Positions 1 through 10,202 of a stretch of DNA of 64,000 bases are shown piece by piece. Positions within the stretch are counted from its first letter, which is position 1; each line of letters starts with the position of its first letter. The notes below the pieces were generated by a model. That model searched no databases. It was not told the origin of the DNA and was given only the letters and a program-made list of their open reading frames with translations. The stretch spans positions 39,898 to 103,897 of the forward strand of contig JACKCD010000016.1 in assembly GCA_020634215.1 (NCBI GenBank). Reading direction: 5' to 3'. The translations under genes and the position numbers were made by a program. The DNA comes from Ardenticatenaceae bacterium. Lineage in GTDB: Bacteria > Chloroflexota > Anaerolineae > Promineifilales > Promineifilaceae.

Positions 1-623
1 CGGAGGCGATGCCCAGCCCGTTTTCGGTGCAGTTGCGGACGGTGGATAAAACGGCCGTTTCTGGTGAAGATTACCGCCCGGTCAACATCACCCTTAACTT
101 TGTCAAGGGCGAGCTAAACAAACATATCTTTGTAGACATCCTTGATGACGACGTGTCGGAAGGCAGTGAAACGTTTGAACTGGAGCTGTTTAACGTGCAG
201 GGTACCACCCTGGCGGCGCAGAGCGTGACGGAAGTGGTGATTGAGGACAATGACCAACTGCCCATGCTCTCGTTTGCCCAGGGTAACTACACCGGCTTCG
301 AGGGAAATGGATCGGTGACGGTGCGGCTGGTGCTGAGCGCGGCTTCGGGCCAGGTGGTGACGGCAAACTATATGGCGGTGGATGGAACGGCCGTTAATGG
401 CAGCGACTACACCCTGACCAGCGGCACCGTCCTGTTTACCCCCGGCCAAACCAGCAAAACCATCACCATTCCCCTGGTGGTGGATGGGGTAGACGAAGCT
501 GAAGAAACCTTCTCCTTGCAGCTAATCACGGCCAGTAACGCCGATTTGGGGCTGGAAACGGCCGTTGTTCACATCAAAGAAGGAAAAGGCGGACTCTTGT
601 TCCTCCCCATTATCTTTAACTAA
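1..623 (+). CDS. Calx-beta repeat surface protein, C-terminal part
   Basis: The frame is open to the left window edge (codons from position 3), so only about the last 207 residues are visible. They hold the end of one Calx-beta domain (acidic DDDVSEGSETFELEL motif, residue 50 region) and one complete one beginning LSFAQGNY, with the loop DGTAVNGSDY. Calx-beta domains are beta-sandwiches that bind Ca2+ in adhesins and matrix proteins. The chain ends GLLFLPIIFN, the same hydrophobic LPII tail found at the ends of the next two genes. That suggests a common export or anchoring signal, which is inference. It is the first of three co-oriented Calx-beta genes and carries three copies of the AACGGCCGTT palindrome, all read as TAV. 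Confidence 0.85.
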   Translation, partial: EAMPSPFSVQLRTVDKTAVSGEDYRPVNITLNFVKGELNKHIFVDILDDDVSEGSETFELELFNVQGTTLAAQSVTEVVIEDNDQLPMLSFAQGNYTGFEGNGSVTVRLVLSAASGQVVTANYMAVDGTAVNGSDYTLTSGTVLFTPGQTSKTITIPLVVDGVDEAEETFSLQLITASNADLGLETAVVHIKEGKGGLLFLPIIFN

Positions 624-630
624 AACCCCA

Positions 631-659
631 GGCAGCGGCTGCCGCCAGCGGCCGCTGCC
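631..659 (+). terminator. Hairpin after first Calx-beta gene
   Basis: Nine-base perfect inverted repeat GGCAGCGGC / GCCGCTGCC (631-639 and 651-659) begins 8 bases after the stop codon. There is no T-run after it, so it is either a Rho-assisted terminator or an mRNA-end stabiliser. Confidence 0.4.
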
Positions 660-788
660 TATCGGTAAGCACCTCTGTAAGCTTACCCGCATACGATCAA
701 CGATGACTTTGTATTGGAATTCTCAACGTATTGTTACCCTGTGGTGGGAGCCATTATTGGTAGACAACTTTGTAAAGGAGCATGAACA

Positions 789-3700
789 GTGAACGTATCA
801 CGCAGCCCCCACAAACGCATGAAGCGTTACGCCGGACTAATCGGGTTATTAGTGGTTCTCCCACTTATAACCTGGTATGTAGCCGTCCAGGCTTTGGCCC
901 CGGCTGGGACTTTGCTGGATTTAGCGGGGTATATCGGTTCCCCCTATCCAGAAACTGTTAGCGACCCCACGGCCTCCAAACCCGAAAGCAAACTCTGGTG
1001 GCACGACGGCATTTGGTGGGGCGTCTTATTTGCCTCTGACGGCAGCGGTGGCGGTAGTTTTAACATCCATCGCTATGACTGGGGCAACAAGCAGTGGGTT
1101 GACACCGGTGTGGTTATAGACACCCGCTTAAACATTACCGCTGATGTTTTGTGGGATGATAGCAGCAACAAGGTTTATATTGTTGCCCACAAATATGACA
1201 CCGGTCCCAATTCAGTGAATCCTGGTGATGGCGGCAAACTCTATCGGTTTAGCTATGATGCTGTAGCCCGCACCTATTCGCTAGATGACAGCTTCCCCGT
1301 TGAGATTGCCCTGCACGGCACCGAATCCATGGTTTTGACCAAGGATTCCACCGGTCAACTGTGGACAACCTTTGTTTCTATTGCTGATGGCAGTGCCAAG
1401 TATGAAGTCTTTGTCAACCGTTCTTTAGGTGATGACTTGACCTGGGGCGAACCGTTTACGTTGGGAACTGTAGACAAGGACGATGTTTCCTCGGTTGTGG
1501 CTTTCACTGACAGTGAAGGGGCAAAAGTGGGTGTCTTGTGGAGTGACCAGGACGGCACACCCAAATTCCACTTTTCCACCCATTTGGACAGCGATGATGT
1601 AGACACCAATTGGACATCGGAAGCAGGGATTGAAAGCCTGGAAACATCCGACGACAGTGTTAGTATGGTGACCTACAACGGCCATATTTATGCTGCTATC
1701 CAGACGGTCAACACCAGTTCGGCTGAAATTGGCATCGGGTTGATGCACCGCACCCCCGCTGGTGTTTGGTCAGTCAACGCAGTTACACCGGTTAGCGCCA
1801 GCGATGCCCGACCCATTGTCGTGATTGACCAAGGGGCACCAGCCACCAATGGGGATGAATTCCTCTATGTGGTGATGGCTGGTAAAAGCAGCGGGAACGC
1901 CATCTGTTACCAAAAGTCGTCGCTGAGTTCCATTAGCTTTGGCGGCGGCAACTGTTCGGCCAGTCCATCTGGTGCCCAAGTGTTGTTTATTGCTGATGAT
2001 GCGACGACAGCACCAGAGCTAAAAGATTTCAACAATCCGACCTCTAGCAAGCAGGTCTTGAGCAAGGATTTGACCGGCCTTGTGGTAGTGGGCAGCAGTG
2101 AGACATTAACGACCCAATATTATGGCTTTAACTTTATTGGCGACCCGCCGGCCGTTGTCTATCCCTATGCACCAGCCAATGGGGCATCCGTACCCGCATC
2201 GTCGGTAATTGAGGCCACCTTTAGCCGGGAAATGGATCAGGCAACGCTGACGACCAGCAACTTTATAGTTGAAGGGCCGTCGGGGCCAATTGCGGGTTCG
2301 GTTTCTTACAACAACAGCGCACGCAAGGCGACGTTTACCCCCAACCCACCGCTGATTGCTGGTTTGGACTACACGGTGAAGTTAACGTCAGGGATCAAGG
2401 ATTCCATCGGCCGGCCGCTGCGTGAAGGGTTGACATCGGGAGAAGTGCGCGAAACATGGTCGTTTTCAACACAAGGAACGGCCGTTCGCTTCAACCCCAC
2501 CACCTACAACGTCACCGAAGGCACCGGCTCTGTCACCCTGTCCGTCAACCTCACCAAAGCTTCGGCCCAAGCCGTGACCGTTGACTACAGCATGACCAAT
2601 GGCACCGCCACCGGCGGCAACGACTTTGTTGCCACCCCCGGCACCATTACCTTTGCCCCCGGTGAAACCAACAAAACCTTTAGCGTTAACATCATTGATG
2701 ATGCCGTGGTTGAAGTCACCGAATCCTTTACCGTTAGCCTGAGCAACGCTACCAATGCCTCCTTGGGAGCCTCAACCACCGCCACCGTCACCATTGCCGA
2801 CAACGAAGGGGTGCAGTTTACCTCCACCACCTACAGCGTGGCTGAAGATGGCGGCAGTGCCACCATCACCGTGGTACTGTCTGGCCCCTCCACCAATGTT
2901 GTCTCTGTGGGGTACCAAACTCAGGATGGCACGGCTTTGGCTGGCAGCGACTACAACAGCGTCAGCGGGACATTGGTCTTCCCCATTGGCGAAACGGTGA
3001 AAACCTTTAATGTGCCGATCATTGATGATACCAAGACGGAGAACAGCGAAGAGCTGACGCTGAAATTGCTGAACCCGGTGAATGTGTCGCTGGGGCCAGT
3101 GAACACGGCCACCCTGACCATTTTGGATGATGAAGGGGTGCAGTTTAGCTCGGCTACCTACAATGTGAACGAAAATGCGGGGCAAGTGGAAGTGACGGTG
3201 CAGATGACGGGTACGTCGCCCGACATTGTGCAGGTTGATTATGCCACCAGCAACGGCACCGCCATTGCTGGGCAGGATTACGTCGCCACCTCTGGTACCG
3301 TTGTCTTTAACGCGGGTGAAACAACGAAGACAATCTCGATTCCGATCACCGATGATGGCTTGTCGGAAAACAACGAGACGTTTAGCATTACGCTGAGCAA
3401 CTCGGTCAATGTGTCGCTGGGGTCGCCAAAAACGGCCGTTATCACCATCATTGACAACGAAACCGTCCAATTCAGTGCCGCCACCTACAGCGTCGCCGAA
3501 GACGGCGGCAGTGCCACCATCACCGTCCAGCTTGCCGGGGAACCCCAGGCCGCCATCACCGTAGATTACGCCACCAGCAGCGGCACGGCCACCCTGGGTG
3601 TAGACTACACTGCTGCCAGCGGTACGCTCACCTTCAACCCTGGTGAAATTGCCAAAACCTTTATCGTCCCCATTCTCGATGACAACGTCGTAGAGGCACC

Positions 3701-6530
3701 AGAGACGATTAACCTGACCTTGAGCAACCCCACCAACGCCTCGTTGGGTGCCAACAGCACCGCCGTGCTGACCATTGCCGACAACGAAGGGGTCAAGTTC
3801 AGTGCCCTTTCTTACCAAATCAATGAAGATGGCGGCGCGGCTACCATTACCGTGCAGTTGATTGGTACTGCGACTTCCCCCGTAACGGTTCACTATAGCA
3901 CCGTGAGCGGCACAGCGACCGCCGGGCAAGACTACACCTCTGCTACCGATGTCGCCCTTGTCTTTAACATTGGTGAAAGCACCAAGACGTTTAACGTGCC
4001 GATTTTGGAAGACGATTTGCGTGAAGGGGATGAGACGCTACAGCTTAAGCTAACCAACCCCATCAACGCTTCGCTGTCTACCATTCCAGAGGCGACGTTG
4101 ACCATTCACGACAATGAAGCACCGGTTACGGCTTCATTTACCGTTGCCAACGTTAATGCTAATGAAAACATTGGCACTGCGACCTTGACGGTCAACCTCT
4201 CTGGCAAATCGCAGCCGGCCGTTTCGCTCAACTTTGCCACCGTGGATGAGACCACCACCGCCGGGGCCGACTATACCCCCACCAGCGGTACGCTGACCTT
4301 TAACACAGGTGAAACCAGCAAAACCATTTCGGTACCGATCATTGATGACGCTGAGGCTGAGAACATCGAAACCCTTAAAGTCGTCTTGTCCAACCCCGTT
4401 AATGCCACGCTGGGGGCACTGCCAGAAAGCAAAATCACCATTTTTGATGATGAAAACGCAGCGCGGGTGCAGTTTAGTGCCGAAAACTATTCGGTGAGTG
4501 AAGGCGGTGCGTCAGTGGCGGTGCAAGTCACGCTGTCCAAGATCACCATTGACCCGGTTACGGTGACTTATGCTACCAGCAACGGGACGGCTACGGCGGG
4601 CAGTGACTATACCACGACTACCGGCAATTTGATTATGTCGCCAGGGCAAACCTCGGCTACGTTCAATATCCCGATTGCTGAAGATTCTCTGCCAGAAGAT
4701 GATGAAACCATCATTGTGACGCTGAGTAACCCGATCAATGCCTTTTTGGGTGGGCCAGCCACCGCTACGGTGAAGATTGTGGACAATGAGTCCAAGGTTC
4801 GCTTTAGTGCTGCTACCTATAACCATCCGGAATCGGCCGGCAATGTGGTGATTGAAGTGTGGGTTGAGCCACCGTCGCCGCAGCCGCTGACCATTGAACT
4901 GGATATGTCCACTGGCACGGCTACGGCTGGGGCTGACTACATTGACATGGGTACGACGCTGCAGTTTAGCGCCAATGAACATGACAAGAAGATTACGATT
5001 CCGATTGTGAATGATTCGTTGGATGAAGCAAACGAAACGATCAATCTGGAGCTGAAGAACTTGGTGACGGCCGGGACTGTGTACCTGGGGCTGAGCAAGG
5101 CGGTTTTGACCATTGAGGACAATGACGCTGCGCCAACGGCTCGAGTGGGGAACAGCACCTTTAGCATTGACGAGGAAGATCGCACCGTGGAGGTGGAGGT
5201 ATTCCTGAGCAGTGGCTCTGGTCGGGCGGTTTCGGTTGACTACGCCATTAGTGATGGGACAGCTTCGGCCAGTGGTGGCGACTTTGTTGGCAGCAGCGGT
5301 ACGTTGAACTTTGCCGTGGGCGAAATTAGCAAGAAGGTGTTTGTGCAGATTAAAGAAGATAGTCTGGATGAACTGAATGAGACGATCAACTTTGTGCTGT
5401 CAAGCCCGGTGAATGCAACGCTGACCTCTCCAAGCGCGGCGACAATTACCATTGTGGATGATGATAGTCCGGCCACGGTGGGATTTGCCCAAAGTAACTA
5501 CAGCGTGGCAGAGGATAGTGGCATTGCGACGGTGAGCATTGCCTTGGACACGGCTTCCGGCCGGCCGATCACGCTGAACTATGCTACCAGCAACGGCACG
5601 GCGACGGCAGGCGACGACTACACAACCACCTCTGGGACGGTCACGTTTGCGGCTGGGGAGCTGACTAAGAACATTGTGATTCCGGTGCGGAATGACACCA
5701 TGGATGAAGCGGATGAGACGGTGAATTTGACGCTGAGTAATGTGGATGGGGCGGCAACGGGTGCCAGCACAACGGCCGTTCTTACCATTCTCGATGACGA
5801 CGAAGCCCCCATTGTCCGCTTCCATCGGCCCACCTACGAAATCAGCGAAGGTGCTGGCGTGGTCAACGTTGAAGTCGAGTTGAGCAATGCCTCAGGCTTC
5901 CCGGTGCTGGTAGATTATGTAACCACGCCAGGAACAGCCACCACCCCAGCCGACTACATCGCCACCCCGTCATCTGGCAAACTCTCCTTTGCCGCTGGCG
6001 AGACAATGAAGACCATCGCCATTGTCCTGGTGGATGACGGCCTGCTGGAACCAACCGAAACCATGAAGCTGCTTTTAAGCAATCCCTCGAATGCCAACCT
6101 CGACTTCTTTAACGAAACGACGGTTGAAATTCTGGATAACGATGCTGCACCCAGCGTCACGGTTCAGTTTAGCGCCAGCCAGTACAGCCGCCCCGAAACA
6201 GCCAACTCCACGGCCATGGAGGTGCGCTTGTCGCAGGCAGCAGCCAGCACCGTCACCGTGAACTACACCATTGTGGGCAACACGGCAACCATGGGCACCG
6301 ACTTCCTGGCTGCCAGTTCAGGCACGCTGACTTTCAGCCCCGGCCAAACCAGCAAGAATGTCACCTTAACCATTCTTGATGATCCGTGGGAGGAAGGCAA
6401 CGAAACCCTGACGGTGACGTTGAGCAATCCCACCGGGGGGGCAACTCTGGGTTCACTCAGTTCTGCCGTCATGACCATTATCGACAACGACAGCTTCCGC
6501 GTGTCCTTGCCGATTATCATGCGTAAATAA
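789..6530 (+). CDS. Large secreted Calx-beta repeat protein
   Basis: 1913 residues. A GTG start at 789 is chosen because AAAGGAG lies 8 bases before it. Residues 12-38 form a signal peptide or membrane anchor after a basic start. Residues about 40-455 are a non-repetitive region rich in W, D and G (SKLWWHDGIWW, DVLWDD) that looks like a beta-propeller, and a related region opens the next gene. About 456-560 is a Big_5/SbsA-type Ig-like domain (FSREMDQATL). From about 567 there are twelve Calx-beta domains of roughly 110 residues, each starting like VQFSAATYSVAEDGG and ending with an acidic DDN-type loop. The chain ends SLPIIMRK. The likely role is a Ca2+-stiffened cell-surface adhesin or matrix fibre. 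Binding partners are unknown. Repeat number may vary by recombination. Confidence 0.9.
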   Translation: MNVSRSPHKRMKRYAGLIGLLVVLPLITWYVAVQALAPAGTLLDLAGYIGSPYPETVSDPTASKPESKLWWHDGIWWGVLFASDGSGGGSFNIHRYDWGNKQWVDTGVVIDTRLNITADVLWDDSSNKVYIVAHKYDTGPNSVNPGDGGKLYRFSYDAVARTYSLDDSFPVEIALHGTESMVLTKDSTGQLWTTFVSIADGSAKYEVFVNRSLGDDLTWGEPFTLGTVDKDDVSSVVAFTDSEGAKVGVLWSDQDGTPKFHFSTHLDSDDVDTNWTSEAGIESLETSDDSVSMVTYNGHIYAAIQTVNTSSAEIGIGLMHRTPAGVWSVNAVTPVSASDARPIVVIDQGAPATNGDEFLYVVMAGKSSGNAICYQKSSLSSISFGGGNCSASPSGAQVLFIADDATTAPELKDFNNPTSSKQVLSKDLTGLVVVGSSETLTTQYYGFNFIGDPPAVVYPYAPANGASVPASSVIEATFSREMDQATLTTSNFIVEGPSGPIAGSVSYNNSARKATFTPNPPLIAGLDYTVKLTSGIKDSIGRPLREGLTSGEVRETWSFSTQGTAVRFNPTTYNVTEGTGSVTLSVNLTKASAQAVTVDYSMTNGTATGGNDFVATPGTITFAPGETNKTFSVNIIDDAVVEVTESFTVSLSNATNASLGASTTATVTIADNEGVQFTSTTYSVAEDGGSATITVVLSGPSTNVVSVGYQTQDGTALAGSDYNSVSGTLVFPIGETVKTFNVPIIDDTKTENSEELTLKLLNPVNVSLGPVNTATLTILDDEGVQFSSATYNVNENAGQVEVTVQMTGTSPDIVQVDYATSNGTAIAGQDYVATSGTVVFNAGETTKTISIPITDDGLSENNETFSITLSNSVNVSLGSPKTAVITIIDNETVQFSAATYSVAEDGGSATITVQLAGEPQAAITVDYATSSGTATLGVDYTAASGTLTFNPGEIAKTFIVPILDDNVVEAPETINLTLSNPTNASLGANSTAVLTIADNEGVKFSALSYQINEDGGAATITVQLIGTATSPVTVHYSTVSGTATAGQDYTSATDVALVFNIGESTKTFNVPILEDDLREGDETLQLKLTNPINASLSTIPEATLTIHDNEAPVTASFTVANVNANENIGTATLTVNLSGKSQPAVSLNFATVDETTTAGADYTPTSGTLTFNTGETSKTISVPIIDDAEAENIETLKVVLSNPVNATLGALPESKITIFDDENAARVQFSAENYSVSEGGASVAVQVTLSKITIDPVTVTYATSNGTATAGSDYTTTTGNLIMSPGQTSATFNIPIAEDSLPEDDETIIVTLSNPINAFLGGPATATVKIVDNESKVRFSAATYNHPESAGNVVIEVWVEPPSPQPLTIELDMSTGTATAGADYIDMGTTLQFSANEHDKKITIPIVNDSLDEANETINLELKNLVTAGTVYLGLSKAVLTIEDNDAAPTARVGNSTFSIDEEDRTVEVEVFLSSGSGRAVSVDYAISDGTASASGGDFVGSSGTLNFAVGEISKKVFVQIKEDSLDELNETINFVLSSPVNATLTSPSAATITIVDDDSPATVGFAQSNYSVAEDSGIATVSIALDTASGRPITLNYATSNGTATAGDDYTTTSGTVTFAAGELTKNIVIPVRNDTMDEADETVNLTLSNVDGAATGASTTAVLTILDDDEAPIVRFHRPTYEISEGAGVVNVEVELSNASGFPVLVDYVTTPGTATTPADYIATPSSGKLSFAAGETMKTIAIVLVDDGLLEPTETMKLLLSNPSNANLDFFNETTVEILDNDAAPSVTVQFSASQYSRPETANSTAMEVRLSQAAASTVTVNYTIVGNTATMGTDFLAASSGTLTFSPGQTSKNVTLTILDDPWEEGNETLTVTLSNPTGGATLGSLSSAVMTIIDNDSFRVSLPIIMRK

Positions 6531-6540
6531 TTGGACAAAC

Positions 6541-6616
6541 GTTTGGCTGGTGCAATGCCGCCGTGCGCTGCCAGCCAAACAAACTGTGGGTTGCTGTCCA
6601 AGGGACAGTAGCCCAC
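6541..6616 (+). terminator. Tandem hairpins after large Calx-beta gene
   Basis: Two consecutive stem-loops: a perfect 10-base stem GTTTGGCTGG / CCAGCCAAAC (6541-6550, 6571-6580), then a 14-base stem with two mismatches (6586-6599, 6603-6616). They begin 11 bases after the stop and lie before the next gene, so they probably end the transcript. Confidence 0.5.
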
Positions 6617-6799
6617 AATCTTGTGTTCCTAACAAAAAGTTTCTGCCGCAGACAGCGTGCTAAGCCTGTGCCGGTTTACGACATGGTGGTTTTAGAGATG
6701 GCTCTGTAGTGGAAATGGCGTTGGGCAAATATCTTTGACACGCTTATGGTGGGGGGATCCATCTACCTAGGCAAATAACGATTTGTGTGGGAGTCTTTT

Positions 6800-9700
6800 A
6801 TGAAAACACCGAACTTTTCTCTTACGAAATTTTTTCGCTTTGTCTTTTTTCTTTTAGCAGGTGCTGTGTTGGTTGGCGCTGGCTTGCCCTCAGGGTTTGG
6901 CGCACCAACGGCCGTTTCTGCTTTAGCCAACGTTGGGTACGAGGGGCTTGATTACAAACTTTCGGGCGTAACCGAACCAACATCCGAAATGGCGCAAAGC
7001 AAGCTGTGGTTCCACGATGGCAGTTGGTGGGCCAGCATGTTGGACAAAACCTCAGCCAGCTACCACATCTACCAGCTTGATTGGGCCACACAGCAATGGA
7101 ATGACACAGGCGTTCAGCTAGACAACCGCCCCAAAACAAAGGCCGATGTGCTGTGGGACGGTACCTACCTGTACGTTGCCTCTTCCTCTACTTCCGACCC
7201 GATTCGCCTGTATCGCTATACCTATAGCAATGGTACCTACACCCTTAGTAGCGGCTTTCCGGTACAGCTTAGTTCCGATAAGGCGCGGGTGGTGGTTATT
7301 GATAAAGATAGCACCGACACGCTGTGGATTACCTATACCCAGGGTAACAAAGTGTATGTTGCCCATAGCGATGGGGCAGATGATAGTTGGATAACACCTT
7401 ACTTGCTGCCTGTAGCTGGGTCAACCGGGCTATTGTCGGTAGACATTTCGGCTGTTGTGGCCTACAGCGGCCATGTCGGGGTGATGTGGAGCAACCAGGG
7501 CGACATGCAAATGCACTTTGCAGTGCATCAGGACGGGGCGGGTGATGCGGCCTGGACAGAGGTGATTGCCTATGCTTTGTCGGCCGATGACCACATCAGC
7601 CTGCGTTCGCTTAATGCTGACCCGGCTGGCAATGTTTTTGCGGCGGTCAAAGGTTCCTATGTGAACCCCGATGAGCCACAAATTATTGTGCTGGCTTGCA
7701 CCACGGGCAACTGTGCCCAGGCCAGCAATTGGAAATCGGCCGTTGCCTTCTCGCGCAATGCCCAGCCCTATAAAACACGCCCATCAGTCGTGTTAGACTC
7801 GACCCACCGTGAAATCTATGTGTTTGTGACCGACACAGGCGGCGGTAATGCCCTCTACAAAAAGGCAAGCTACGACACCCTGAACTTTCCGGCTGGCAGC
7901 GGTACCGTCTTTATTGACTATAGTTCGGCGGTTAATAATGTGACGACAACCAAGCAAACGGTAAATATTAGTTCGGGGATTGTGGTGATGGCGAGCAGCA
8001 GCAGCAAATATTACCATAACTGCATTGAGCTAAACGGCTCTGGCATATGCCCCGACCCGAACAAATCGTCGGTGGTGGAATTTGCCAGCGCGACGGTTGA
8101 TGCCACCGAAGCGGCGGGAACAGCCACAATTACCGTGAAGCGGATGCTGGCAACCAACACGGTGGTATCAGTAGATTATGCCACCAGTGACGGAACGGCC
8201 GTTTCTCCCGACGACTACACCAGCCAAAGCGGCACCCTGACCTTTAACGCCGGTGAAATCGAAAAAACCATTATCGTGCCGATCAACAACGATGCGTTGG
8301 ATGAGGAAGACGTGGAGACGGTGCAACTGACTCTGAGCAACCCCACCGGGGATGCCACGCTGGGCACTGCCACCAGCACCCTCAACATCGCCGATGACGA
8401 CGACCTGCCCACCGTGCAGTTAAGCAGTGCGGCCTATAGCCTGAATGAAGCCGATGGCGAGGCGACGATTATGGTACAGTTGAGCGCGGCTTCGGGGCGG
8501 GAAGTAACGGTGCAATATGCCACGGCGGACGGAACGGCCGTTTCTCCCGACGACTACACCGCCATTCCGCTCACCACCCTCACCTTTGCCTCCGGCACCA
8601 TCAGCCAAACCTTTACGGTGGAAGTGGTCAACGACGCACTCTTTGAAGAAGATGAATTTGTCGGGCTGGTGCTTTCCACCCCCAGCAACGCCACCCTGGG
8701 CACACCCGCCAGCGGCGCATTGACCATTGTGGACGACGAAGCGCCGCCTACGGTGGCCTTTAACAGCGACACCATCAGCATTGCTGAAGATGGTGGCAGT
8801 GCCGAAGTCGAGGTGCTGTTGTCGGCGCTCTCCACGCTGCCCATTTCGGTGGATTATGCGGTGAATGACGGAACGGCCGTTGCTGGCGAAGATTACACCG
8901 CCGTTGCTGCTGGAACCCTGACCTTTGCTAGTGGCGAAGGCAGCAAGGTCATCACCGTGCCGATTACCGACGATGCCCTGGACGAGGATGACGAAACCAT
9001 CAGCCTGGTTCTGAGCAACGTGGTGGGGGCAGATGCCACCCTGGGCAGCCCGGCCGAAACCACGCTGACGGTGCTGGACAACGATGAAATGCCCACCGTG
9101 CAGATCAGCGGCGAGGTGATTGATGTGGACGAGGATGCTGGCGAGGCCGTGGTGACGGTGACGCTGGGGCAGCCTTCGGGTCGTGAGGTCACAGTGGAAT
9201 TTGCGACGGCGGCAGAAACGGCCGTTGCTGGCGACGACTACGAAACCATCACCGGCACGCTGACCTTTGCCCCCGGCGAAACCAGTGGCGAAATTGCCAT
9301 TTCCGTGCTGGATGACGAGATGGACGAAGCGGATGAGACCCTTGCCCTGACGATCAGCAACTTTGTCAACGCCCGCGTGGGCAGCAACAGCGATGCCCAG
9401 GTGCGGATTGTGGACAATGATGCCGAGCCGACGGTTTCCTTTGACCAGGAGATCTACCCGGTGCAGGAAAACCAGGGGCCGGCCGTGCTGACCATCTCCC
9501 TCAGTGCCCCTTCCGGCCAAACGGTGTCGGTGCGCTATAAATCCAACGGCGGTTCGGCCTCGGCCGGTGGTGATTATGCTGCCGTGGACAAGAAGCTGAC
9601 CTTTGACCCTGGCGAAACGAGCAAGACGGTGGAGGTGGGTGTGTTTGATGATGCGCTGGTGGAGGGGTTGGAAACGGCCGTTATTGCCCTCAGCAGCCCC

Positions 9701-10129
9701 GAAAACGTGACCATTGGCGACATTGGCACCACCACCATCAACCTGCTCGACAACGAAGTGCCGATGCTCCACACAGACAGCCTCAGCTACAGCGTAGCCG
9801 AGGGCAATGGCAAGGTGCGTATTACCTTGACGCTCGACGAGCCGTTTACCATGAACGCCACCGTCGAATACGCCACCATAGACGGCACCGCCAAAGCTGG
9901 CTCAGACTATGTTGCCAAGACGGGCAAAATTACTTTTGCCCCTGGGCAAACCAGCAAAACAATTGAACTGGAGCTGCTGGAAGATGATTTGACCGAAGGG
10001 GATGAAACCTTCACCCTGGTCTTCTCCAACCCCATCAATCTGCTGCTGGCCGCTGACGAACTGCCCATTACTGTCAAGGATGGCAATGGCGCGGTGATGA
10101 TTTATCTGCCGATTATTAAACGGCCGTAA
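6800..10129 (+). CDS. Secreted Calx-beta repeat protein with propeller-like N-terminus
   Basis: 1109 residues from the ATG at 6800, preferred over a GTG at 6785 because GGGAG lies 7 bases before it and the signal peptide then begins MKTPNFS. A hydrophobic segment (residues about 12-30) ends near SGFGAP. Residues 40-420 resemble the N-terminal region of the preceding gene (SKLWFHDGSWW, DWATQQWNDTG, ADVLWDG), so the two are paralogues. From residue 427 there are six Calx-beta domains. The chain ends MIYLPIIKRP, again the LPII tail. Five of the AACGGCCGTT copies fall in the DGTAV or ETAV loops of the repeats. It is probably a Ca2+-binding surface or matrix protein; the N-terminal fold is inferred only from pattern. 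Confidence 0.9.
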   Translation: MKTPNFSLTKFFRFVFFLLAGAVLVGAGLPSGFGAPTAVSALANVGYEGLDYKLSGVTEPTSEMAQSKLWFHDGSWWASMLDKTSASYHIYQLDWATQQWNDTGVQLDNRPKTKADVLWDGTYLYVASSSTSDPIRLYRYTYSNGTYTLSSGFPVQLSSDKARVVVIDKDSTDTLWITYTQGNKVYVAHSDGADDSWITPYLLPVAGSTGLLSVDISAVVAYSGHVGVMWSNQGDMQMHFAVHQDGAGDAAWTEVIAYALSADDHISLRSLNADPAGNVFAAVKGSYVNPDEPQIIVLACTTGNCAQASNWKSAVAFSRNAQPYKTRPSVVLDSTHREIYVFVTDTGGGNALYKKASYDTLNFPAGSGTVFIDYSSAVNNVTTTKQTVNISSGIVVMASSSSKYYHNCIELNGSGICPDPNKSSVVEFASATVDATEAAGTATITVKRMLATNTVVSVDYATSDGTAVSPDDYTSQSGTLTFNAGEIEKTIIVPINNDALDEEDVETVQLTLSNPTGDATLGTATSTLNIADDDDLPTVQLSSAAYSLNEADGEATIMVQLSAASGREVTVQYATADGTAVSPDDYTAIPLTTLTFASGTISQTFTVEVVNDALFEEDEFVGLVLSTPSNATLGTPASGALTIVDDEAPPTVAFNSDTISIAEDGGSAEVEVLLSALSTLPISVDYAVNDGTAVAGEDYTAVAAGTLTFASGEGSKVITVPITDDALDEDDETISLVLSNVVGADATLGSPAETTLTVLDNDEMPTVQISGEVIDVDEDAGEAVVTVTLGQPSGREVTVEFATAAETAVAGDDYETITGTLTFAPGETSGEIAISVLDDEMDEADETLALTISNFVNARVGSNSDAQVRIVDNDAEPTVSFDQEIYPVQENQGPAVLTISLSAPSGQTVSVRYKSNGGSASAGGDYAAVDKKLTFDPGETSKTVEVGVFDDALVEGLETAVIALSSPENVTIGDIGTTTINLLDNEVPMLHTDSLSYSVAEGNGKVRITLTLDEPFTMNATVEYATIDGTAKAGSDYVAKTGKITFAPGQTSKTIELELLEDDLTEGDETFTLVFSNPINLLLAADELPITVKDGNGAVMIYLPIIKRP

Positions 10130-10139
10130 AAGATAGTTT

Positions 10140-10198
10140 CACGCAAAGCCGCAAAGCCGCGAAGGAAAAAATCTTTGCGACTTTGCGACTTTGCGTGA
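10140..10198. terminator. Bidirectional hairpin between convergent genes
   Basis: A long imperfect inverted repeat built of CGCAAAG units (CACGCAAAGCCGCAAAG... and its complement ending CTTTGCGTG) fills the gap between the Calx-beta gene and queA, which converge here. This fits a two-way terminator. Confidence 0.6.
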
Positions 10199-10202
10199 GT
10201 TT

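Noticed and set aside
2772..3929. Long minus-strand open frame (385 codons) opposite the Calx-beta gene
   Set aside because: It is a shadow of repetitive coding DNA: composition mirrors the Calx-beta codons and it shows no domain or ribosome site. Similar shadows lie at 8420-9772 and 18617-19576.
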